In this document: one piece after another, positions 57,769 to 64,000 of the stretch
Numbering within the stretch: position 1 is the first letter of the stretch
Layout of the letters: every line of letters begins with the position of its first letter
Source: an uncultured Collinsella sp.
GTDB taxonomy: Bacteria; Actinomycetota; Coriobacteriia; Coriobacteriales; Coriobacteriaceae
Length of the DNA: 64,000 nucleotides
Assembly (NCBI GenBank): GCA_902496275.1
Contig: CABVAC010000006.1
Coordinates: 20,697-84,696 of the forward strand
Direction of reading: 5' to 3'
Translations under genes and position numbers: made by a program
Notes under the pieces: generated by a model
What the model saw: the letters and a program-made list of their open reading frames with translations, nothing else
What the model was told of the DNA's origin: nothing
Databases searched by the model: none

Positions 57769-58626
57769 ATGGCACTTGTTACCACCGAAAAGATGCTCAA
57801 GGACGCTCAGGCCGGCCACTACGCTGTTGGCGCTTTCAACGTCGAGAACCTCGAGTTTGTTATGGCCGTTCTGGCCGCTGCCGAGGAGACCAAGTCCCCC
57901 GTCATCATGCAGACCACCCCGGGCACCATCAAGACCGCTGGTCTGGACTACTTCTACGGCATGGTCAAGGCTGCCGCCGAGCGCGCTTCCGTGCCCGTTG
58001 CCCTGCACCTCGATCATGGCGACGGCTATGACCGCTGCATGCAGGCTTTCCGCACCGGCTACACCTCCGTCATGATCGACGGCTCGCACGAGTCCTTCGA
58101 GGATAACATTGCCCTGACCAAGTCCGTCGCCGACGCTGGCCGCGCCATGGGTGTGCCCGTCGAGGCTGAGCTCGGCAAGGTTGGCGGCAAGGAGGACGAC
58201 GGTCCCGCGGTTGAGGGCGAGAGCCCCTACACCGATCCGGCCGAGGCCAAGGAGTTCGTCGAGCGCACCGGCTGCACCTCCCTCGCAATTGGCGTTGGCA
58301 CCAGCCACGGTGTGTACACGAGCGATCCGCACATCGAGCAGTCCGTGGTCAAGGCCATCCGCGACGCCGTCGACGTGCCGCTGGTTCTGCACGGCACCTC
58401 CGGTGTGCCCGATGAGCAGGTCGCCGAGGCCGTGAAGAACGGCATCTGCAAGGTTAACTACGCCACCGAGCTGCGTCAGGCCTACACCAAGGGCTTCATG
58501 GCCTACATGGCCGAGAACCCCGCCTGCTTCGATCCCAAGAAGCCGGCCAAGGAGGGCATGCGTGAGATCACCGAGCTGGTTAAGATCCGCATGACCAACC
58601 TCAACTCTGTGGGCAAAGCAGAGTAA
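57769..58626 (+). CDS. Class II fructose/tagatose-bisphosphate aldolase
   Basis: The enzyme splits tagatose- or fructose-1,6-bisphosphate to dihydroxyacetone phosphate and glyceraldehyde-3-phosphate using zinc. The 285-residue protein has AFNVENLEFVMAVLAAAEET, HLDHGDGYDRCMQAF with the catalytic Asp and Zn-His, MIDGSHESFEDNI, the Zn-ligand Glu in VEAELGKVGG, GTSHGVY with a Zn-His, and LHGTSGVPDEQV and KVNYATELR. Length and loops fit the GatY/KbaY/FbaA group. ATG 57769 has GAGAGGAG upstream. No class I LacD is in the window, so this probably finishes the tagatose route. Confidence 0.92.
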   Translation: MALVTTEKMLKDAQAGHYAVGAFNVENLEFVMAVLAAAEETKSPVIMQTTPGTIKTAGLDYFYGMVKAAAERASVPVALHLDHGDGYDRCMQAFRTGYTSVMIDGSHESFEDNIALTKSVADAGRAMGVPVEAELGKVGGKEDDGPAVEGESPYTDPAEAKEFVERTGCTSLAIGVGTSHGVYTSDPHIEQSVVKAIRDAVDVPLVLHGTSGVPDEQVAEAVKNGICKVNYATELRQAYTKGFMAYMAENPACFDPKKPAKEGMREITELVKIRMTNLNSVGKAE

Positions 58627-58650
58627 CAGCAAGGGTACTCTGATCCCACC

Positions 58651-58803
58651 GGACGGCTTGGGCGGGTCCCCGTACTTAGTTTCCAAAACGTCCTCGCGCA
58701 TGAAGGCCCCCGTTGCCTCGCTTCTACGAAGCGTTGGCAACGGGGGCCTTCGCGCTGCGGAATGATTTTGGAAACTAAGTACGGGGACCCGCCCAAGCCG
58801 TCC
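58651..58803. repeat. Nested perfect palindrome, 38-bp arms
   Basis: Outer arms at 58651-58688 and 58766-58803 are perfect 38-bp reverse complements. Inside is a perfect 16-bp stem (58702-58717, 58736-58751), capped by CGCTTC/GAAGCG. The whole 153 bp would fold to one near-continuous hairpin. It starts 25 bases after the aldolase stop. The T-tail of a normal terminator is missing. Confidence 0.95.
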
Positions 58804-59335
58804 TGCTCGATCGCCCTTGTGGCGTTAGGGCGGAAAGGATGGGGCGCGAGGGGCGCTTTGTTGATGAGGGGTTAGTATGCCCGGGCTTGGTTGGGGAAGG
58901 TTTTGTCTAGAGATGCTTGGAGCTTTTCGAACGATGCTCATAAGTTGTGGCTCTGGTCGGTTGAGCGTTTGGCTTTTGTGGTTGGGGAGTCGAGGAGGCC
59001 GTTTCTCTGTGTCGGGGGGAAGGAGAAAAGGTCTGCATGTGTTGGGGATGGCTGCTGTGCTGCGTCATTGGAAGAATGCATGCTTATGCGGCCTCCTCGA
59101 TGTCCACCAAAAGGTTGCGCACGGGGTGTGCTGCTAGGTCCCGTGCGTTGGCAGTATTATGCCGCGGCTGCTGCAAAGAAGTGCTAAAGAAAGGCTTAAT
59201 GAGGTTTGACGTTGCGATGAAACCGCAGGTAAAAGCTATCGAGTAACACTCTTGAAAGGTTTTGGGCTTAAGGGCTTTCTAAGGTTTGTGGCACGGATGT
59301 GGCTTGCTTGTGTGGGGCGTGTGGATGGCTCGTTC
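58804..59335. other. Intergenic stretch with an inverted repeat, no credible gene
   Basis: Short open frames (up to about 98 codons) lack ribosome sites and protein-like composition. A 12-bp perfect inverted repeat (TCGAGGAGGCCG at 58990-59001, complement at 59089-59100) is present. The sequence is richer in TTG/GTT words than the neighbouring genes, which may mark decayed DNA. Confidence 0.5.
59188..59280. repeat. Small inverted-repeat element with GCAGGT core
   Basis: AGAAAGGCTTAA (59188-59199) faces TTAAGGGCTTTCT (59268-59280), and ACCGCAGGTAAAAGC lies in the middle (core 59223-59231). The layout matches the 154-bp elements at 21908 and 45879, though it is shorter. Confidence 0.5.
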
Positions 59336-60322
59336 CTAGCGCTGCGGTGCGGCGGCGCGTACTTGTTCGATGACCTTTTCCATCGTGGCGTCGATGTGGT
59401 CTTTTTTGAGCTCGCATTCCCAGATGGTTATGGGCGTCCAGCCCATTTGAGTGAGTGCTGCCACGGCAGCGTGGTCGCGCTCGACGTTGCGACGGAACTT
59501 TGCCTCCCAAAACTCAACGTTGCGCTTGGGCTGGCTAAGGTTGCACTTGGGGCAGCGGTGCCAAAAGCAGCCGTTGACGAAGATGGCGATCTTGCGCCCG
59601 GGGAAGGCGATGTCGGGTTTTCCGGGCACCTTCCATTCCAGACGGTATCCCGTAAGGCCTGCGGCGCGCAGGCGCTGGCGAACGAGCAGCTCGGGCTTGG
59701 TGTTCGCACGCTTGTTGCCCTTCATGGACTTTTTGATGGCGGCGCGACGGCGCACGAGCTCACGCTCGTCAGCGGAAAGGTCCGAGGTGTCGATGCCGTC
59801 CAGCAGGCCGGGCTTGGGGCGCTTTTTGCTGCGGCGCCTGGCTTTGCGCTTGGGCTTGGTAACGGGCTCGTCGGCTGTGGTGGACTCGGTGTCGTTGGCG
59901 CCGTTAGCCTCAAGCCGATCTTCCTTCAACTCAATCAGGGCATCAATGAGCCCTTTGTCGGCGGGCATCCACTCAACGGTGGCAAGCGAGGTGCGCGGAA
60001 TCCAGCGGATATCGAGCTGGCGGTCATGCTTCTGGGGTTCATCGGATTCATCGGCGAGCGAGCAGTAGTAGCACTCCATGGAGAGATGAAAATCGGGGTA
60101 GTCGTACTCAACGGTGTAGAAATCGCGCAGGTTGGTGACTTTTACCTGCAGCTCTTCCATGAGCTCGCGGCGCACGGCGTCTTCGGGCGTCTCGCCGCGC
60201 ATGAGCTTGCCGCCGGGGAACTCCCAAAGTCCCTGCATGTCGCCGTAGCCGCGCTGCACGGCAAGCAGCTCGTCAGATCCATCCTTGCGAATGATCCCAG
60301 CGGCAACATGAACAGTCTTCAA
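59336..60322 (-). CDS. NUDIX hydrolase fused to a Vsr-type endonuclease
   Basis: The 328-residue protein joins two DNA-care enzymes. Residues 1-132 are a MutT-like NUDIX domain (GLWEFPGGKLMRGETPEDAV, then RRELMEEL; box at 38-60 with Gln in the last Gly place), which would remove oxidised nucleotides. Residues 133-200 are a basic linker. Residues 205-328 are a very-short-patch-repair endonuclease: NTKPELLVRQRLRAAGLTGYR, GKPDIAF with the catalytic Asp237, GCFWHRCPKC with His255 and zinc Cys, FWEAKFRRNVERD, and TIWECEL. Start TTG 60322 is picked because GAGAGGA lies seven bases upstream; the frame runs on past it over the ABC gene on the other strand. No cytosine methylase gene is nearby. Confidence 0.9.
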   Translation of the reverse strand: MKTVHVAAGIIRKDGSDELLAVQRGYGDMQGLWEFPGGKLMRGETPEDAVRRELMEELQVKVTNLRDFYTVEYDYPDFHLSMECYYCSLADESDEPQKHDRQLDIRWIPRTSLATVEWMPADKGLIDALIELKEDRLEANGANDTESTTADEPVTKPKRKARRRSKKRPKPGLLDGIDTSDLSADERELVRRRAAIKKSMKGNKRANTKPELLVRQRLRAAGLTGYRLEWKVPGKPDIAFPGRKIAIFVNGCFWHRCPKCNLSQPKRNVEFWEAKFRRNVERDHAAVAALTQMGWTPITIWECELKKDHIDATMEKVIEQVRAAAPQR

Positions 60323-60470
60323 CAGGAGTCCTCTCTCAACATCAACACGTGACAGGGTAGCTACCCGTACCTTACACAACGGTAAGGCAAGCGTAAGCCA
60401 TATCGATGGTAGCCGACTCGTCTTCTTGCGACTATAGATGCCGTAGACTAATCGCAAGAAAGGACTCGGT

Positions 60471-61256
60471 ATGCAAACCACGCACATGGCGACCCCGGTA
60501 CTGGAGGTCGCGCATCTCGAAAAAGTATATGGAGCGCTGGGCAACGTGACCCGCGCGCTTAACGACGTCAGCTTTACCGTCAACCGCGGCGAATTTGTTG
60601 GCATCATGGGCGCTTCGGGCTCGGGCAAGTCGACGTTGCTTAACTGCGTGTCGACCATTGATAGCGCCACGAGCGGCACGATCCGCATCAACGGGCAGGA
60701 CGTGACGCGCATGAAGCAGGCCAAGCTCTCGCAGTTTCGCCGCGAGGAGCTCGGCTTTATCTTCCAGGACTCCAACCTGCTCGATACGCTCACGGCACGC
60801 GAGAACATCGCCCTGCCGCTCACCATTGCCCGCACAAACTCGGCAGAGATCTCGACCCGCGTGCAGGATGTGGCAGCGCGCCTGTCCATCAGTCAGGTGC
60901 TCGACAAGTATCCCTACCAGATGTCCGGCGGCCAGCAGCAGCGCGTTGCCGCGGCTCGCGCGCTCGTCACCGACCCCACCATGATCATGGCCGACGAGCC
61001 TACCGGCGCCCTCGACTCCAAAAGCGCCCGCCTGTTGCTCGAGAGCCTAGAGGCCCTCAACCGCCGCCTGCGCGCCACCGTGCTCATGGTCACGCACGAC
61101 AGCTTTGCCGCCAGCTACACGAGCCGTGTGCTGTTTATCCGCGACGGCAAGATCTTCACCGAGCTGCGCCGCGGCGACACCGACCGCCGAGAGTTCTTCG
61201 ACCGCATTATGGAGGTCGTTGCCATGATGGGCGGTGAGGGCTCCGATGCTCTGTAA
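60471..61256 (+). CDS. ABC transporter ATPase, BceA/MacB type
   Basis: The 261-residue ATPase has Walker A GASGSGKST (47-55), Q-loop FIFQDSNLL (about 97-105), signature MSGGQQQRVA (151-160) and Walker B MIMADEPTGALD (171-182). It closely resembles BceA/YxdL/VraD subunits of antimicrobial-peptide detoxification exporters. It overlaps the permease gene by 11 bases. The usual two-component genes are not within the window on either side. GAAAGGA lies upstream of ATG 60471. Confidence 0.93.
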   Translation: MQTTHMATPVLEVAHLEKVYGALGNVTRALNDVSFTVNRGEFVGIMGASGSGKSTLLNCVSTIDSATSGTIRINGQDVTRMKQAKLSQFRREELGFIFQDSNLLDTLTARENIALPLTIARTNSAEISTRVQDVAARLSISQVLDKYPYQMSGGQQQRVAAARALVTDPTMIMADEPTGALDSKSARLLLESLEALNRRLRATVLMVTHDSFAASYTSRVLFIRDGKIFTELRRGDTDRREFFDRIMEVVAMMGGEGSDAL

Positions 61257-63468
61257 ACTCGCTTGGGGCAACGTCCGCCGCGCCGGCCGCGACTACCTCG
61301 TCTACCTTTTGACGCTCACCCTGGGCGTCACGGTCTTCTATGCCTTTAACACCATCTCGATGCAGGTCGACATCGCCGGAATCGATGAAGAGGGCTTGGC
61401 GCAGGTTATGGGCAGCATGCTCGGCGACCTGACGTACTTTTTGGCCGGTGTCATGGCCTTTTTGATGGTGTATGCCAATAACTTCATCATGAAACGCCGC
61501 AAGAAGGAGTTTGGCCTGTACCAGGTGCTCGGTATGGGGCGCGGGCGCGTCGCCACGATCATGGCGCTCGAGACCGTGATAGTATCGGTCGTGGCCTTTG
61601 TCGCCGGCATTGTGCTGGGTGTGGGACTCTCCCAGCTCATGACGTTCTTTACGGCCTCGCTCTTTAAGACACAGATCGCCAATTTCCACTTCTTTTTCTC
61701 GGTGCATGCGTTCAACCTGACCCTTGCTTGCATGCTCGTAATGTTTGTGTTCACGCTACTGCTGAACCTTCGCGCCGTGCGTCGTACCAAACTCATCGAG
61801 CTTATGGGTGCCGAGCGTCGCAACGAGAGCATCAAGACACGCAACCCCTGGATCGCGATTGCCATTTTTGCCGTGGGCGTGGTGCTTGTGGGCGTGGCCT
61901 ATTACCGTCTGCTACGTGATGGGTTCCCGCTAACCGCGACGGACAGCAAGCTGCAAGAGGCCATGAACCAGTTTGGCATTACGACCGCTATGGTTACAGT
62001 TGGCACCTTTGCCCTGTTCTGGGGACTCTCGGGCATGCTCATCAAGCTGCTGCAGAGCCTGCGCGGCGTGTATTGGCGCGGCCTCAACATGTTTACCGTG
62101 CGCCAGCTTGCGGCCAAGGTCAACACGGTGTGCTTTTCGATGGGCGTCATCGCGATGCTCCTGTTTTTGGCCATCACCTCGGTGACGTGCGGTATGTCGA
62201 TTGCCAACGTGATGAACGAAAACCTGGAGCGCTATAACCCTGTTGACGTGTCACAGACGTATGTCTATTACACGCCCGATACGCTCGACTACTACAAAGA
62301 GTACATCAATCCGTGTGAAGCCGATCGCATGGTGCTGGCCGATAGTACGGTCGATTTGTACTCCGCATGGCACGGCGATCCATGGCACGGCGATCGTAAG
62401 GGCAAGTCGGCGGACAACAACGACGAGACCGGCAAGAAGGTCAATATTGCCGATGTTGCCGGTGAGCATGTGCAGATCGATTCGTATCTGAGTTACCCGC
62501 TTGGCGGTTCGGATCCTTCGGTGACTCCAAGTGAAATGTGCAAGGCCATGGGCGAAAAGCTTCCCAAGGCGTTCGGGGGTAGCAATGCCGATACGATGGG
62601 TCTGTTTGTGACGCCGGCGAGCCAGTACAACAAACTGCGTCAGATGATGGGCGAGGAGCCGGTGCACATCGGTCACGACCAGTATCTGCTCACGTGTGAT
62701 ATGGGCGGCGAGCTGGTCGACCTGTACACCAAGTATATGGCTGGCGGCCATGCCCTTACCTTGGGCGGGCATACGCTCAAGCCCGCAACCGATAAGTCGG
62801 ACGAAGATGCGGCGGCCATCGCCAACTCGGCGATGGGCAGTAATCCGGGTACCGTCGTCGTTGCCGACGAGCTGTTGTCCCAACTTAATCTGCAGCCGTA
62901 TTCCAGTAGCCTGCTCGTTAACTACAAACAGGGGATGGATACGACCGAGGCAGACGAGAGTATTAAATACACTGTGCTCGACAATCTGCTCGTTGACGGC
63001 AAGGAGCCGGGGTCGTGGGGAACCTTCATCACACGCTCCGAGATGTACACGCAGGCAGCACAAATGAACGGTCTTATTAGCTACCTAGCCATCTACATCG
63101 GCTTTGTATTGGTTGTTGCATGCGCGGCGATTCTGTCGATCCAGCAACTCTCCAACGTGGCCGACGGCAGCCGCAGCTATCGTGTGCTGGCACAGATCGG
63201 CTGCGACGACCGCCAGATTCGCCATTCGGTGATGGCGCAGCAAGCGGTATTCTTCCTGTTCCCGCTGGCAGTGGGCCTGGCGCACTCCTTTGTGGCACTT
63301 AAGGTGATCATCGAGTTGGTGAGCATTTTCGGAAATATGAGCATTGGCGGCACCGTGGGCCTCACCTGTGCAATCTTCCTAGCAGCATACGGTGGCTACT
63401 TCCTGGTGACCTACCTCATGAGCACCGGCATGGTGCGAGCCGCCATAGCCACCCGCTACAGCGAGTAG
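61246..63468 (+). CDS. ABC transporter permease, BceB type
   Basis: The 740-residue permease has an N-terminal helix (NVRRAGRDYLVYLLTLTLGVTVFYAF), an FtsX domain near 45-155 (MVYANNFIMKRRKKEFGLYQVLGMGR), further helices to about 325, a large extracellular domain (about 330-605) and C-terminal FtsX helices (LSIQQLSNVADGSRSYRVLAQIGCDDRQIRHSV). This order is that of BceB-type sensors/exporters of cell-wall-active peptides. It is longer than the common 640-670 residues, the excess being in the outer domain that binds the peptide. ATG 61246 lies inside the ATPase gene end. Confidence 0.92.
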   Translation: MLCKLAWGNVRRAGRDYLVYLLTLTLGVTVFYAFNTISMQVDIAGIDEEGLAQVMGSMLGDLTYFLAGVMAFLMVYANNFIMKRRKKEFGLYQVLGMGRGRVATIMALETVIVSVVAFVAGIVLGVGLSQLMTFFTASLFKTQIANFHFFFSVHAFNLTLACMLVMFVFTLLLNLRAVRRTKLIELMGAERRNESIKTRNPWIAIAIFAVGVVLVGVAYYRLLRDGFPLTATDSKLQEAMNQFGITTAMVTVGTFALFWGLSGMLIKLLQSLRGVYWRGLNMFTVRQLAAKVNTVCFSMGVIAMLLFLAITSVTCGMSIANVMNENLERYNPVDVSQTYVYYTPDTLDYYKEYINPCEADRMVLADSTVDLYSAWHGDPWHGDRKGKSADNNDETGKKVNIADVAGEHVQIDSYLSYPLGGSDPSVTPSEMCKAMGEKLPKAFGGSNADTMGLFVTPASQYNKLRQMMGEEPVHIGHDQYLLTCDMGGELVDLYTKYMAGGHALTLGGHTLKPATDKSDEDAAAIANSAMGSNPGTVVVADELLSQLNLQPYSSSLLVNYKQGMDTTEADESIKYTVLDNLLVDGKEPGSWGTFITRSEMYTQAAQMNGLISYLAIYIGFVLVVACAAILSIQQLSNVADGSRSYRVLAQIGCDDRQIRHSVMAQQAVFFLFPLAVGLAHSFVALKVIIELVSIFGNMSIGGTVGLTCAIFLAAYGGYFLVTYLMSTGMVRAAIATRYSE

Positions 63469-63506
63469 CAAGCGGGCAAAATCGTCGCAAAATCAGAGGC
63501 GTATGA

Positions 63507-63546
63507 CCGCCGCGAAGGGACCAGGGGCCCTTCCGCGGCGGTTTTT
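63507..63546 (+). terminator. Terminator of the bceAB-type operon
   Basis: CCGCCGCG (63507-63514) pairs with CGCGGCGG (63534-63541), with an inner AGGG/CCCT, followed by TTTTTG. Confidence 0.9.
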
Positions 63547-63569
63547 GCCTACCTGGTGCGTCTCAGATA

Positions 63570-63690
63570 CAAGTGAGTAGACTTTTTTGAACCTGCCGAG
63601 CACATCGCGACAAATGTTCAATAAAATCGCAGGTCAGAGCCGTGGCATTTTGGGGCGTGCTCGGCCTCCTGCAAAAAGCCTACTCACTTG
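63570..63690. repeat. 121-bp inverted-repeat element with GCAGGT core
   Basis: Arms at 63570-63603 and 63657-63690 share the outer CAAGTGAGTAG, then CTTTTT after one mismatch, and the inner CCGAGCAC, split by a short unpaired part. TCGCAGGT lies centrally at 63627-63634. It looks like a relative of the 154-bp elements. Confidence 0.75.
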
Positions 63691-63828
63691 GTTTTTCTGC
63701 TAGAAGACCGCCACGAGGGAAGGCAACTCCCTTACGTCGGTTTGGACGTTTGCCCAGATAAAACCTGCCAAAATAAACCTGTCCCTTTTTGGCAGGTGGT
63801 TTCAGCTGAACGGCGGGCGGTGCGGCTT

Positions 63829-63886
63829 GTAGTCATTGGGGACGTTCTTAAACGACTAGTCAAACAAGAACGTCCCCAATGACTAC
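63829..63886. repeat. Long palindrome with GGGGACGTTCTT arms, copy 2
   Basis: Perfect 21-bp arms (63829-63849, 63866-63886) enclose AAACGACTAGTCAAAC, the exact reverse complement of the loop in copy 1 at 50930. Arms differ from copy 1 at one pair (CATTGGGG for CGTTGGGG). Confidence 0.9.
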
Positions 63887-63890
63887 CCCT

Positions 63891-63921
63891 GAGCCGCCAT
63901 AGCCACCCGCTACAGTGAGTA
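63891..63921 (+). other. Second copy of the last 31 bases of the bceB-type gene
   Basis: Bases 63891-63921 repeat 63437-63467 with one mismatch (codons for RAAIATRYSE). The two copies bracket the terminator and both repeat elements, so they may be a duplication made when that DNA was inserted. Nothing further can be assigned up to 64000. Confidence 0.7.
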
Positions 63922-64000
63922 ACTCACCCAGTTTGGAATTATCGTAGGTTGAGCATAAGTCAGACACTATGACCCAATCCAGGGGCACGGAAACGACAGG

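Noticed and set aside
58877..59246. Three overlapping small open frames
   Set aside because: No ribosome sites, odd composition and repeats within; no family recognised.
60323..60889. N-terminal extension of the NUDIX-Vsr protein
   Set aside because: The extra codons lie on the reverse strand of the ABC ATPase gene, have no domain, and the ribosome site points to TTG 60322.
63688..63882. 64-codon open frame at the right end
   Set aside because: It runs through the palindrome and repeat arms and has no ribosome site.

Overview
The window reads as a high-GC, gene-dense stretch of a Coriobacteriia chromosome, most likely Collinsella or a close gut relative. This is inferred from codon and base composition, from the dominance of PTS-driven sugar genes, and from the mix of lac, aga and anaerobic redox genes; no rRNA is present to confirm it. 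There is no prophage, conjugative module or CRISPR array. One tRNA gene (tRNA-Thr, anticodon CGU) lies at 21077-21152 on the minus strand.

Left end, 1-10.1 kb: an open-ended hypothetical gene with a nuclease-like C-terminus, an amino-acid-type solute-binding lipoprotein, hpf (ribosome hibernation), a DegV protein, a short operon (a beta-hydroxyacid dehydrogenase with a striking His/Cys tail, a membrane protein, a HEAT protein, NAD-type isocitrate dehydrogenase), a SurA-like anchored protein and an Xre/DUF2975 pair.

Middle, 10.1-58.6 kb: a galactoside catabolism region. A mannose-family PTS (IIA, YajC, IIB, IIC, IID) with a GntR regulator, AgaS and NagA/AgaA would turn N-acetylgalactosamine into tagatose-6-phosphate. 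Three cassettes, each a divergent LacI regulator beside a LacE-type EIICB and a LacG-type 6-phospho-beta-galactosidase, plus a fourth orphan EIICB, would bring in and split phospho-galactosides. One LacF EIIA may serve all four EIICBs. LacA/LacB, two LacC kinases and a class II aldolase complete the tagatose-6-phosphate route, while GalM, GalK and GalT supply the Leloir route. Regulators are four LacI, two GntR and two DeoR proteins, plus a truncated DeoR copy.

Right end, 58.6-64 kb: long palindromes, a NUDIX-Vsr fusion protein and a BceAB-type ABC exporter pair.

The most unusual material is between the genes: (1) ten 57-bp palindromic units in arrays with an 80/81-bp period; (2) two copies of a ~150-nt element after lacB and lacC whose stems differ but whose loops are the same, suggesting a structured RNA; (3) inverted-repeat elements with a central GCAGGT core; (4) four LacI paralogues whose operators share a frame but differ in three bases; (5) a paired GGTRARCGGT motif with an exact 21-bp period upstream of almost every sugar operon; and (6) long perfect palindromes near the right end.
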